Below are positions 7,958 through 15,488 of a stretch of DNA of 35,503 bases, piece by piece. Origin of the DNA: Akkermansiaceae bacterium (lineage in GTDB: Bacteria > Verrucomicrobiota > Verrucomicrobiia > Verrucomicrobiales > Akkermansiaceae); the NCBI GenBank assembly GCA_023263995.1, contig JALQTQ010000008.1:341-35843 (forward strand). The letters run 5' to 3'. The notes beneath the pieces are model-generated. The model made no database searches. It worked only from the letters and a program-made list of their open reading frames with translations, and was not told the origin of the DNA. The translations under genes were made by a program, and so were the position numbers. Positions within the stretch are counted from its first letter, which is position 1. Every line of letters begins with the position of its first letter.

Positions 7958-8794
7958 TCAGGCGTCCCCGGCAGCCGCGGCATTCTCACGGATGTGCTCC
8001 GGGTTGAACATGGAACAGAGAACCACGCTGGCGGGGAAGTCGGACCAAAGCTGGGACAAGACCGATGAGGCTGGAGTGCTCCCGGCATGGCGAAGAGGGG
8101 AAAACAAGACGTTGGGCGAGGCGGCTCGCTCCTGCCGGGCCGCTTCATAGTGAGCAGCTCCCGGCGAAGCGTTAAATTGGAGGAGATCAAAGCGGGAAAA
8201 AGTGGACCTTAAAAGAGCCTCACTCGACCAATCGAAGGCGAGACCCCAAGCACGGATTTTTCCTTCCTTCTTTAGCTCTGCGGCCATTGCGACAAGATCG
8301 TCGATCCGCTTGATCTCGCTTGGAGGTTCGTGCACGAAAAAGAGGTCGAGATAGTCGGTTCCCAGAGCTCGGAGGGATTTTTCGAGACTTCCCCGCATTT
8401 TGTCTGGAGTGAGATCAACCCGTTCGTGAAAGGGATCGGACGACTTTGCAGGAGCCGCGGCAGCGGGCGCCGGAAGAGATGCTTTCCGTGATCCCTTGAG
8501 CTTTCGCACCACTGGTTTGAGAGGCCGCAGGAGACCGGCCTTCCAGGTCGCTCGAATGCCGAACTTGCTCGCAATCACGACCTCCCCGCGGTGCCCTTTC
8601 AAAAAGCGGCCGACGAATTTCTCGGCCTCTCCGTATCCGTAGGATCGCGCGAGGTCGAAGTGGTTGACGCCACAATCGAGAGCGGTGGCCATTGCCCTCG
8701 CCGCAGCAGCTCCCCCCACTGCACCGAGGATCGGGGCACAACCGAAGCCGAGAACGGATGAAGAGATTCCGGGAGCCAGTTCAACTTGTTTCAT
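7958..8794 (-). CDS. Aldo/keto reductase family protein
   Basis: A 278-residue NAD(P)H-dependent reductase. The start is the ATG at 8794 (MKQVELAPGISSSVLGFGCAP), overlapping the GMC oxidoreductase end by 14 bases; the ORF-track extension is a shadow. The full AKR catalytic tetrad is visible: Asp47 and Tyr52 (FDLARSYGYGEAE), Lys77 (VIASKFG), His155 (LFFVHEP). A Pro/Ala-rich insert (SLPAPAAAAPAKSS, about 107-119) sits between Lys77 and the YLDLFFVH strand. AKRs reduce carbonyls to alcohols. The tight link to a flavin oxidase suggests the pair acts on the same sugar or polyol, possibly oxidation then re-reduction. The substrate is not known. Confidence 0.9.
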   Translation of the reverse strand: MKQVELAPGISSSVLGFGCAPILGAVGGAAAARAMATALDCGVNHFDLARSYGYGEAEKFVGRFLKGHRGEVVIASKFGIRATWKAGLLRPLKPVVRKLKGSRKASLPAPAAAAPAKSSDPFHERVDLTPDKMRGSLEKSLRALGTDYLDLFFVHEPPSEIKRIDDLVAMAAELKKEGKIRAWGLAFDWSSEALLRSTFSRFDLLQFNASPGAAHYEAARQERAASPNVLFSPLRHAGSTPASSVLSQLWSDFPASVVLCSMFNPEHIRENAAAAGDA

Positions 8795-10448
8795 GTCGCT
8801 CGGAAAGATGGCGGGCCAACCGGAGGGCAAAGACCCCCAGCATGAAGGTTGGGTTGGCTTGGCCGGAAGTCGGGAAAGCCGAACTACTGCAAAGATGAAG
8901 GTTCCGAGTTCCCCAGACCCGGAGATTCCGGTCAACCACCCCCTTCTCGGGCTCATCCGCAATCCGGGTGGTACCGGACTGGTGAATCCCGTCCCGGGAC
9001 ATTGCCCGGATGGCCTCGGGAAGTTCTTCGCGCGAGAACCAATATCGCAACTCCCCACAGCCGTTCTTTTGTAAGGATTGGTCGAGGACCTCGTGGAGCC
9101 GAATCACCGATTCGACATCCCGGTCAGTGAGATGATAGTGAATTTCGAGGGTCTCTCCGTCAGGCGCGAGCACCATGCGGTTCTCAAAATGCGGGATCTG
9201 CTCGGCATGGAAATGCAAAGCATAACGGTTTTTCCGGTTGTAGAGAAAAATGCCGGGCAACTTCCGCTTCAAACAGTACCGCCGGAAAAAAATCGAGGCG
9301 GGAATCCAAAGCGACCCGGGCAAACCCTTGAGGACGTTCCAGACGTGTCGCGGCAGGCGATTGACCCGGCCCTTGGTGATCGAATGGGCAATCGCGGGTG
9401 GAGCCAGACGTTTCCCCAAAACCGGAGTGACCATGGCGAGATACATGGCCGACATCGCTCCACTACCGTGAGAAGGATCATGATAAAGCGGGTTGTCCAA
9501 CCAGATCGCGGTATTGAGTAGATCTTCGCGGACAAGGAATTCAGGGTCGAACTGAAAACGTCGGCGATAGTAGCATCCATCGGAATCACGCCCAAAATCA
9601 TAGTCGGTCTGGCGAGGATCTCCGTGGAACTGAACACTGGCGATTTTGCCCGAAAGATGGCCTTGGTAGTAACACCCGAGCGCCGTGGGTACGCCCCCCC
9701 GGCGCACAAACACGCGAGGGTTGCGCAAGAGGAGCCGCGTCGTTTCCTGAGTCCCGGCCGCGACCACAAAGTCCCGCGCCCGCACGGTCATGTTCCTGCC
9801 ACCATCGAGGCTTCGGAAGTCGAGCGATTCGATGATTTGCGCATCGGAGACCTCGCCAAAATCCCGGGCCTCCCAGCCGGTGAGCAGGTGAATGTTTTTG
9901 GACTTGGCAAGGTCATCACGATATCGAACCCCAAACCGTGTCGGCATGCTCCAACGCTCCAACGCGGAATCCGTGACCTCGTCGGATGAAAAGCCCTGAG
10001 CGATGGGACCTACGCGGGCTTCCTTGATATCCCGAAGATCAAATCCGCCCCGCCCACACTCGAAATAGGCGGCCGCAGCATCCACGTAAGGCCGACATTC
10101 CTCAAAGAGCGATGGGTCCCAAGTGCAACCACCATTAAGAGAAGGGCGATCGATAAAATCGACCGGATCATAGAGCACACAACGCCCCCCCCAGGTCGCC
10201 GAGGTCCCTCCAAACCCCTTGTTGGTGCATTCATAGGGGTCGTGATGGTTGGTGGGGTTATGATTGATGATACCATCGTCGAGGCCGTTCTTACCAGTCC
10301 CCCCGAGCTCGCCGTATTCCACCAAAAGCACCTTTTGGTCAGGATTCAGGCGGGCATACTCCATTGCCACCATCAGGCCGCCCGGACCGCTTCCCACGAC
10401 ACACAGATCATAGACCTGCCCAAAAACCTGTTCCTGCGAAATAATCAC
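8781..10448 (-). CDS. GMC family FAD-dependent oxidoreductase
   Basis: A 555-residue flavoprotein starting at GTG (10448), 1 base after the acyltransferase stop (TGA-A-GTG). The N-terminal FAD-binding Rossmann motif is CVVGSGPGGLMVAMEYA (residues 16-32) with the ribose-binding Glu in LLVEYGELGG. GFGGTSATWGGR fits the GMC signature region. The C-terminal GMC domain ends with IHQSGTTRI (His489) and TSGQANPTF (Asn532), the usual His/Asn active-site pair, and VVDRNLRVWG. GMC enzymes oxidise alcohols in sugars, choline or polyols. No signal peptide, so cytoplasmic. Here it is clearly embedded between a hexapeptide acyltransferase and an aldo/keto reductase, which argues for a role in sugar modification rather than catabolism. 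Confidence 0.9.
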   Translation of the reverse strand: MIISQEQVFGQVYDLCVVGSGPGGLMVAMEYARLNPDQKVLLVEYGELGGTGKNGLDDGIINHNPTNHHDPYECTNKGFGGTSATWGGRCVLYDPVDFIDRPSLNGGCTWDPSLFEECRPYVDAAAAYFECGRGGFDLRDIKEARVGPIAQGFSSDEVTDSALERWSMPTRFGVRYRDDLAKSKNIHLLTGWEARDFGEVSDAQIIESLDFRSLDGGRNMTVRARDFVVAAGTQETTRLLLRNPRVFVRRGGVPTALGCYYQGHLSGKIASVQFHGDPRQTDYDFGRDSDGCYYRRRFQFDPEFLVREDLLNTAIWLDNPLYHDPSHGSGAMSAMYLAMVTPVLGKRLAPPAIAHSITKGRVNRLPRHVWNVLKGLPGSLWIPASIFFRRYCLKRKLPGIFLYNRKNRYALHFHAEQIPHFENRMVLAPDGETLEIHYHLTDRDVESVIRLHEVLDQSLQKNGCGELRYWFSREELPEAIRAMSRDGIHQSGTTRIADEPEKGVVDRNLRVWGTRNLHLCSSSAFPTSGQANPTFMLGVFALRLARHLSERHETS

Positions 10449-10449
10449 T

Positions 10450-11058
10450 TCACTCCGTTGGTTGAGGCAATTTGCTGGTCAGCCCCGGGCGTTCACCCCG
10501 ATCCCGGATACCACATTTTCGGGCGGGATTCCCGGCATTAACCGACCACGCTTCGAGGTCCCGACTGGCCACTCCGCCCGCCCCGAGCACCGCGCCTTCG
10601 CCGCAGGTGACTCCGGGAAGAATGATGGCCCGGGCACAGATCCAGGCATAGGGTTCGATGCGGATTGCCTTGCTGATCAATTCGAAGTCGGCACTCTGGT
10701 AGTTGTGGGTGGCCCCACACACGAACGCCTCCTCCGAAACAATGGCGTGGTGGCCGATGGTGACGCCTCCCACATTGTAGACGAAAGCCTTGCGAGCGAT
10801 TGTGACGACTTCGCCGGTTTCCAATAACCAGGGAGCCCAAATTCGGGCACTGGGATAAATGAAATTATTGCGACCCAAGCGGGCCCCAAAACGCCGCAGA
10901 ACCCAGCAGCGCCAGCGATGCATCCCCGGGGGGGTGGGCCGACACAGGAAGGTCCAGGTGACATTCCACAAAGCCCGGCCGATCTTGCTTGGCCAGCTTT
11001 GAGCGGGCCTCATCAGGGCATCAGGGTGATCCGCACGATGTTGTTCAAGAAAGGCCAT
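10450..11058 (-). CDS. Left-handed beta-helix acyltransferase (WcaF-like)
   Basis: A 202-residue hexapeptide-repeat O-acetyltransferase. After an N-terminal helix region (SKIGRALWNVTWTFLCRPTP, typical of WcaF-type colanic acid acetyltransferases) come hexapeptide turns: ARLGRNNFIYPSARIWAPW, VTIARKAFVYNVGGVTIGHHAIVSEEAFVCG, then the THNYQS loop and IILPGVTCGEGAVLGAGGVASRD. The catalytic His is expected in the CGATHNY segment. It would use acetyl-CoA to acetylate a sugar hydroxyl in the cytoplasm. The stop is 1 base from the GMC start, so the two are translationally coupled; 53 bases separate it from the DUF218 gene upstream. Confidence 0.88.
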   Translation of the reverse strand: MAFLEQHRADHPDALMRPAQSWPSKIGRALWNVTWTFLCRPTPPGMHRWRCWVLRRFGARLGRNNFIYPSARIWAPWLLETGEVVTIARKAFVYNVGGVTIGHHAIVSEEAFVCGATHNYQSADFELISKAIRIEPYAWICARAIILPGVTCGEGAVLGAGGVASRDLEAWSVNAGNPARKCGIRDRGERPGLTSKLPQPTE

Positions 11059-11111
11059 TCACGCAAAGGACGATGGAGGAGAGATAGGGACCAAAAGCGC
11101 CACGGGAAAGA

Positions 11112-11753
11112 TCAAAAAATCCAGATCCCATGGACGAAAAGGTTGTGGAGAACCGCAAGACGCTCTCGCCGTTCGCAATAGGTGTACCAATTGCTCGGCT
11201 CTGCCGGTCGGCCATCAAAGACGGCCTGAAACTCCCGATCGGGGGATTCATCCGAAAAGATCGCCAAGGCACGCGGAGCGTGAAATCCATCGGTCACCAA
11301 GGCCACCCGACGCGCCTTCAAGCGGGCCAGCCAATCTCGCGTGAACCGAGCATTTTCCACAGTCGAGGTGGCCTCAGTTTCATGAGTGAGGCGGGACTTC
11401 TTCACTCCACCGTCGATCAACTGCTGATAAAGCACTCCACCATCTCCGGTAACAACGAGCGGAACGTCAGGGTATTGCTTCGCCAGAGTGATGGCCTGCT
11501 TACCCCGTGCCAAGTCTCCGCCACCGAGAACGACAATCGCATCAGGTTTCCAAGAAAGCGGCTCCGGAAGGGGATCGGGCCACGTTCCCCACATGATCCA
11601 CGATCCCAAGAGCAGCCCAATGACGAAAAGCAGCAAAGCACCACGGCGAACCCATGGGAAGATGCGCGTGGTCAGCGACTCACCGGATTGACTCGTCGTC
11701 GTCTTCAAATCGTTTCCACGAAATCCGGCGGGGCTCCTCCGTTGAGAACCCAC
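11112..11753 (-). CDS. DUF218 (YdcF/SanA-like) membrane-anchored protein
   Basis: A protein of up to 213 residues with one N-terminal transmembrane segment (ALLLFVIGLLLGSWIMWG, about 39-56) followed by a periplasmic DUF218 domain: PDAIVVLGGGDLARGKQAI, VVTGDGGV, TSTVENARFTRDWL, and ALVTDGFHAPRA. DUF218 proteins are linked to envelope or polysaccharide functions in several bacteria, but their reaction is not well defined. The ORF-track GTG overlaps the upstream GT4 by 49 bases; a TTG at 11708 forms a TTGA overlap with the GT4 stop, a junction type seen elsewhere in this cluster, and may be the true start. Confidence 0.82.
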   Translation of the reverse strand: MGSQRRSPAGFRGNDLKTTTSQSGESLTTRIFPWVRRGALLLFVIGLLLGSWIMWGTWPDPLPEPLSWKPDAIVVLGGGDLARGKQAITLAKQYPDVPLVVTGDGGVLYQQLIDGGVKKSRLTHETEATSTVENARFTRDWLARLKARRVALVTDGFHAPRALAIFSDESPDREFQAVFDGRPAEPSNWYTYCERRERLAVLHNLFVHGIWIF

Positions 11754-12928
11754 TGGTAGAGTGTCTTCATCTGAGTCGCGACCTGCGGCCAGGTGAATTG
11801 CTTCTCCACAAGCTGACGTCCATTCGCGCCCACTCTTTGCAGGGCCTCGGGTGAGGCCTGCAAGAGCTCCCGCATTCCCGCTGCGATGCTTTGCACATCA
11901 GTTCCAAGCAGGAAGGCGGCCTCGGCCGCAAAGCCCTCGGGCAGGTTGCAATGCTCCGTCATCAGGACCGGCAGTTCGTAGGCCCAAGCCTCGAGCACTG
12001 CCACCGGCAGGCCTTCGCTGAAGCTTGGGAGGATAAAGGCACTGGCATGCCTGAGCAGCCGGTCTTTTTCTTTTCCGAAAGCCGGGCCGGTGAAGACCAC
12101 CTGCGCGCCCTCTCCTCCGGTGTCTGGTGCCCGGTCCCGAGCCGCGAGATGCTCCTCGACCGAGGTCTTGGCGAACGACAATCCGAGTTCCCGACACAAG
12201 CTCTCCAGTTCTTCCTGATGCCCCCCTTGATCCCAACCCGCCACCACCAGCTGCCAGGCCTGATGTCCCGTTGCACCATCTTGCCCCGACTGCATCTGGG
12301 CAAACGCCTGCAAGGCATTGGGAAGTCCCTTTTTAGGATGCAACCTTCCCAAAAAGAGCAAGACCTTGCAGCCCTTCAACTTTTCTCTCCCGATCACCCG
12401 AGCGGGCAAGTCCACGCCATTGGGAATGATCGCCACCGGATTGCGCAAACCCAGTGCACGAATCGATTGAGCCTCCGAACGGCAAAGGGCGTGAAGGCAA
12501 TCCGCTTTCCCAAGGCAACGACGCTCAAAAAGAAGCATGGCCAGCTTCTTGCGCAGACGACCATTGCCCAACGCCCACGGATCCAACATCCCGTGTGGGC
12601 TCACCACCCTCTTGAGTTGTGGAGCACACCGAGAGCCGACCACAATCGAAGGCTGCCCCCACAGGCCGTGGGTGTGAACGAGATCAGGCGCGACCTTTTC
12701 CAAGTGCCTCGGGAGGTTCTTGCCCCACAGCACGGGACCGAATCGACGGGCGGGCAAGATCTCCGGTAGGCCAGGCGGCCATTCAGGCAAGGTCTCGCCT
12801 CCGTCCTCCGGCGCAAAGACCAGGGGGTCTATCCCACACGCTTGCTGAGCGTTGACCAAGGAACGAAGAGCAAGAGCAATGCCTCCCCCAAGGGTGGACA
12901 CCGATCCGGTAAGATGGGCCACTTTCAT
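11705..12928 (-). CDS. Glycosyltransferase family 4
   Basis: A 407-residue GT-B enzyme. Acceptor domain: AHLTGSVSTLGGGIALALRSL at the start, VHTHGLWG near residue 85 and SPHGMLDPWALGNG near residue 115, a motif shared by a broad GT4 subgroup. Donor domain: FLGRLHPKKGL and PSFSEGLPVAVLEAWAYELPVL, with the E-x7-E pair that binds the nucleotide sugar. A spacer of about 30 residues (SVEEHLAARDRAPDTGGEGA) interrupts the donor domain before VFTGPAFG. The ATG overlaps the polymerase stop as ATGA (12925-12928), so translation is coupled. Specificity unknown. Confidence 0.92.
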   Translation of the reverse strand: MKVAHLTGSVSTLGGGIALALRSLVNAQQACGIDPLVFAPEDGGETLPEWPPGLPEILPARRFGPVLWGKNLPRHLEKVAPDLVHTHGLWGQPSIVVGSRCAPQLKRVVSPHGMLDPWALGNGRLRKKLAMLLFERRCLGKADCLHALCRSEAQSIRALGLRNPVAIIPNGVDLPARVIGREKLKGCKVLLFLGRLHPKKGLPNALQAFAQMQSGQDGATGHQAWQLVVAGWDQGGHQEELESLCRELGLSFAKTSVEEHLAARDRAPDTGGEGAQVVFTGPAFGKEKDRLLRHASAFILPSFSEGLPVAVLEAWAYELPVLMTEHCNLPEGFAAEAAFLLGTDVQSIAAGMRELLQASPEALQRVGANGRQLVEKQFTWPQVATQMKTLYQWVLNGGAPPDFVETI

Positions 12929-14433
12929 GGGCGGGGAGATTCAGAAAGAGGCGGGGCGGACCGCTCCCCATTGGGCTCGGAGGAAGTATTTCGCGGGCGG
13001 AGATTTGTGCCCTTTCGTCGGGGCGGGACCGGTGGAACAGGCCGATACACTCCAAAATACATCGCCGCCTGCAGCCCTCCCCACCCGAAAACGAAGGGAT
13101 AAAGCACCAACAAGGTAATGTCGCGCCCCATGTTGAAGGTCAAGATCATGCCCACCGAGAAAAGAAGCATGCGGGCCGGATCACGCCCCAGCAAATCCTG
13201 CCGGGCTAGAATCGACACCCAGAGCGACATCAGAAAGGCCGCCGCCATGGGCCCCAAGAAAGCCCCGAAATTGACAATCCCCTGTCCGATCATTCCAGTG
13301 GCAATAGACGCATGCACTCCTCCGGAAGCCCCGGAAGCGTTTTCCGAAGCAAACCCCCTCGCCACCGCATAATCCAAACCAACGGTCGGCTTACTGGGCC
13401 ACAGGGCGCGGGGAATGGGATTGACCAGCTCGGCAAAGTAACGTCCTCCCCAATTCGGTTTCAACGTCCCTTTCTCAAAGAAGGAATTGATGTAACCCAA
13501 CTCCGAGAACATCGACAAGCCCTCGTGACGCGTTTCCTCGACCCGCTTCAGGGCACCTTTTTTTCCGATCTGGGATGAAATTGACCCTTCGTTTCGATTC
13601 GCAAGGACGAAACTGAACCAGAAGTTGATGGCCAGAAAGGCGCCCGCGAGAATGGCGGCTTTTGTCCAGGGGCCGGACCGGAGCCGGAGGAAGACCCAAG
13701 CCAACAGCCCAGGCAAGGCCACCGCAATCATGGTGTTGCGGGTGCGGTCGAGGAAATAGTAGGGCAAGGCCAAGACACAAACCGTCAGAGCCATGGTCCG
13801 AGTCGAGGAATTGCGACACACCGCCCCAAAAATTCCAAAGGAAGCCGTGAGCAGGATTTGAAGGTAGCCCGCCAAAGACAAGACAGCATCGACCCCTCCA
13901 CCCATTCGCCCCCGGAACCACGGGTTCTGCTTCTCTCCAAGATAAGGTGCAAAAAGACCGATGAAATCAAACTTCACCCGCAGGAGGGCAACTCCCATCA
14001 AGAGCAACCAAGCGTAAAAGAGTAACCACGCCACCTTGTCCAATTGTCGCTGCATGTCCCGGGTCTGCAGCATGTTGGTCTCGTAGTAGAGCATGGTGCG
14101 GCTCCGATACCGCAGAAAGCGCTGGTTGAAGAATTGGTTCACCGGCTGCACGATCACCCCGAATACCACCAGAAACCACAAGACTTGCCACCAGGCGGCC
14201 TCCAAGGCTTCGTTGCCCATCTTCTCCTGATACTCAGCATAGTCGTTGTAGAGCCCGTCCCCGTAATACCAGGCCCCCACCGTGGCCAAAACCATACCGG
14301 TGGGAATCCCCCAGCCCTCCTGACGACCATTCCAAGCGTAAAGCAAGAGAATCCCAATCAAAATCAAACCCAAAAAGAAGGGCGTCGGGAAGAGAGCGAG
14401 TTGGTCCATACTTTCAGGGGGGCTGAAGAACAC
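12925..14433 (-). CDS. Wzy-like O-antigen polymerase
   Basis: A membrane protein of about 500 residues with roughly ten to twelve transmembrane segments, beginning FFLGLILIGILLLYAW. It contains Wzy-type features rather than strict domains: ALPYYFLDRTRNTMIAVALPGLLAW mid-protein, a long loop with NRNEGSISSQIGKKGA, PIPRALWPSKP, and a late membrane motif NMGRDITLLVLYPFVFGWG. The C-terminus is a Pro/Arg-rich cytoplasmic tail. It would polymerise repeat units in the periplasm. The GTG at 14433 is 8 bases after the APH-like gene; the ATG at 14409 (MDQLALFPTP) is an equally possible start. It is quite different from the ligase-like protein at 2822, so the locus has two membrane polymerase/ligase candidates. 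Confidence 0.72.
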   Translation of the reverse strand: MFFSPPESMDQLALFPTPFFLGLILIGILLLYAWNGRQEGWGIPTGMVLATVGAWYYGDGLYNDYAEYQEKMGNEALEAAWWQVLWFLVVFGVIVQPVNQFFNQRFLRYRSRTMLYYETNMLQTRDMQRQLDKVAWLLFYAWLLLMGVALLRVKFDFIGLFAPYLGEKQNPWFRGRMGGGVDAVLSLAGYLQILLTASFGIFGAVCRNSSTRTMALTVCVLALPYYFLDRTRNTMIAVALPGLLAWVFLRLRSGPWTKAAILAGAFLAINFWFSFVLANRNEGSISSQIGKKGALKRVEETRHEGLSMFSELGYINSFFEKGTLKPNWGGRYFAELVNPIPRALWPSKPTVGLDYAVARGFASENASGASGGVHASIATGMIGQGIVNFGAFLGPMAAAFLMSLWVSILARQDLLGRDPARMLLFSVGMILTFNMGRDITLLVLYPFVFGWGGLQAAMYFGVYRPVPPVPPRRKGTNLRPRNTSSEPNGERSAPPLSESPRP

Positions 14434-14441
14434 TCCTAAGG

Positions 14442-15488
14442 TTACTTGGCAAGTTGTGCCAAGAACTCTTTAAAATCCGGTCGTTGACAGGCTTGAAGGA
14501 GGGCGCTGGCCGGAGAAAAACGAAGGAGGTGTAGGAAAGCGAGCGCCAAAATCAGTTCGGCCCGACTCGTCGAATCTTTCCCGGCAAAGAGGGCCTGAAA
14601 GAAACGCCGACACTCCGCCGCACCGGGGTCGGGATTCTGATTCCACCATTGATCAACTTTCAGGCACAACTCGTCGGTGCGCCGAGGGCCATCCTCCCGA
14701 CTTTGCTCCCAATCGATAACCCAGAGATCCGACCCATCCCGCAGGACGTTCGTCCGATTCAAATCGCCGTGCACCCGACCAACATTCCAACCCGAACGGG
14801 AAACCTCCCGGATCACCTCCTCAAAGCCCGGGAAATCCCGGCAGCCTTGTAAGAGCTTGTCCCACCACGACGGTGGATTCGGGGCCCCCAGCACGAAGGG
14901 AGCAGTGTTGATTTCCGCGACCAGAGCACTCACCCCAGCCTCTTTTTCCCAGTCCACTGCCGACGCCGAGGCGGGCAGACAAGCCGTTACCAGAAAATCC
15001 GCGCCTTCCCACGCCCCCGAAGCCAGAAGACGAGGCACGCAGAACGATTGAGGCGGTGAGGCTTGAAAAGACTCCAGAACGCGAGCCTCGTTGCGGATCT
15101 TCTCCCCGTTGGCCTCGTTCAGGGCCAACTTCCCAAAAGCCCGCGGAACGCCATTCGCTCCCAAAAAATAAAGATAAAGACGCCCCCGTCCAGGATCGCC
15201 AGGCCAAATGACGAAGGGCCAGATAGGAGTGCCTCCCAGTATCTCGACCACCCGATGAAGCCAATCGTCGAATCCAACCGACGACATCCCGGGAGGCGCG
15301 AAGGGCCTAGACGGTCTGAGGAGATTCAAGATCCTGCTGCGAAATCCCAATCGAATCAGTCGCCGCAACAGACGCTTTTTCCCGGTATGCCCGGGATAAC
15401 ACGCCACGGCCGCACGTTGCAGCAAGGAGCTGCCTTCGGGCACGGCCATCAGGGGCCTGCCCCCAAGCTGGATCTGATGAAACCTCAC
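14442..15488 (-). CDS. Aminoglycoside phosphotransferase/choline-kinase-like protein
   Basis: A 348-residue protein with an APH-type kinase fold in its C-terminal two thirds. The catalytic loop GRVHGDLNRTNVL (His240, Asp242, Asn247) and the metal-binding LWVIDWEQS (Asp259) are intact. A candidate ATP-binding Lys is in AFGKLAL (Lys120), with Glu in NEARVLESF. The first 80 residues are Arg/Leu-rich and unassigned. Family members phosphorylate small molecules such as sugars, choline or aminoglycosides. Its ATG overlaps the stop of the nucleotidyltransferase-kinase fusion (ATGA, 15485-15488), so the two proteins are likely to work together, perhaps adding a phosphorylated substituent to the glycan. 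The substrate is inferred only from context. Confidence 0.8.
   Translation of the reverse strand: MRFHQIQLGGRPLMAVPEGSSLLQRAAVACYPGHTGKKRLLRRLIRLGFRSRILNLLRPSRPFAPPGMSSVGFDDWLHRVVEILGGTPIWPFVIWPGDPGRGRLYLYFLGANGVPRAFGKLALNEANGEKIRNEARVLESFQASPPQSFCVPRLLASGAWEGADFLVTACLPASASAVDWEKEAGVSALVAEINTAPFVLGAPNPPSWWDKLLQGCRDFPGFEEVIREVSRSGWNVGRVHGDLNRTNVLRDGSDLWVIDWEQSREDGPRRTDELCLKVDQWWNQNPDPGAAECRRFFQALFAGKDSTSRAELILALAFLHLLRFSPASALLQACQRPDFKEFLAQLAK

Noticed and set aside
7942-8190. N-terminal extension of the GT2 ORF
   Set aside because: It overlaps the aldo/keto reductase coding end; the family fold starts at the ATG at 7941.
8795-9058. N-terminal extension of the aldo/keto reductase ORF
   Set aside because: It overlaps the GMC gene's conserved C-terminal domain; the AKR fold begins at the ATG at 8794.
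11891-12769. Plus-strand ORF of 292 aa opposite the GT4 gene
   Set aside because: Shadow of a strongly supported GT4 on the other strand; no recognisable motif.
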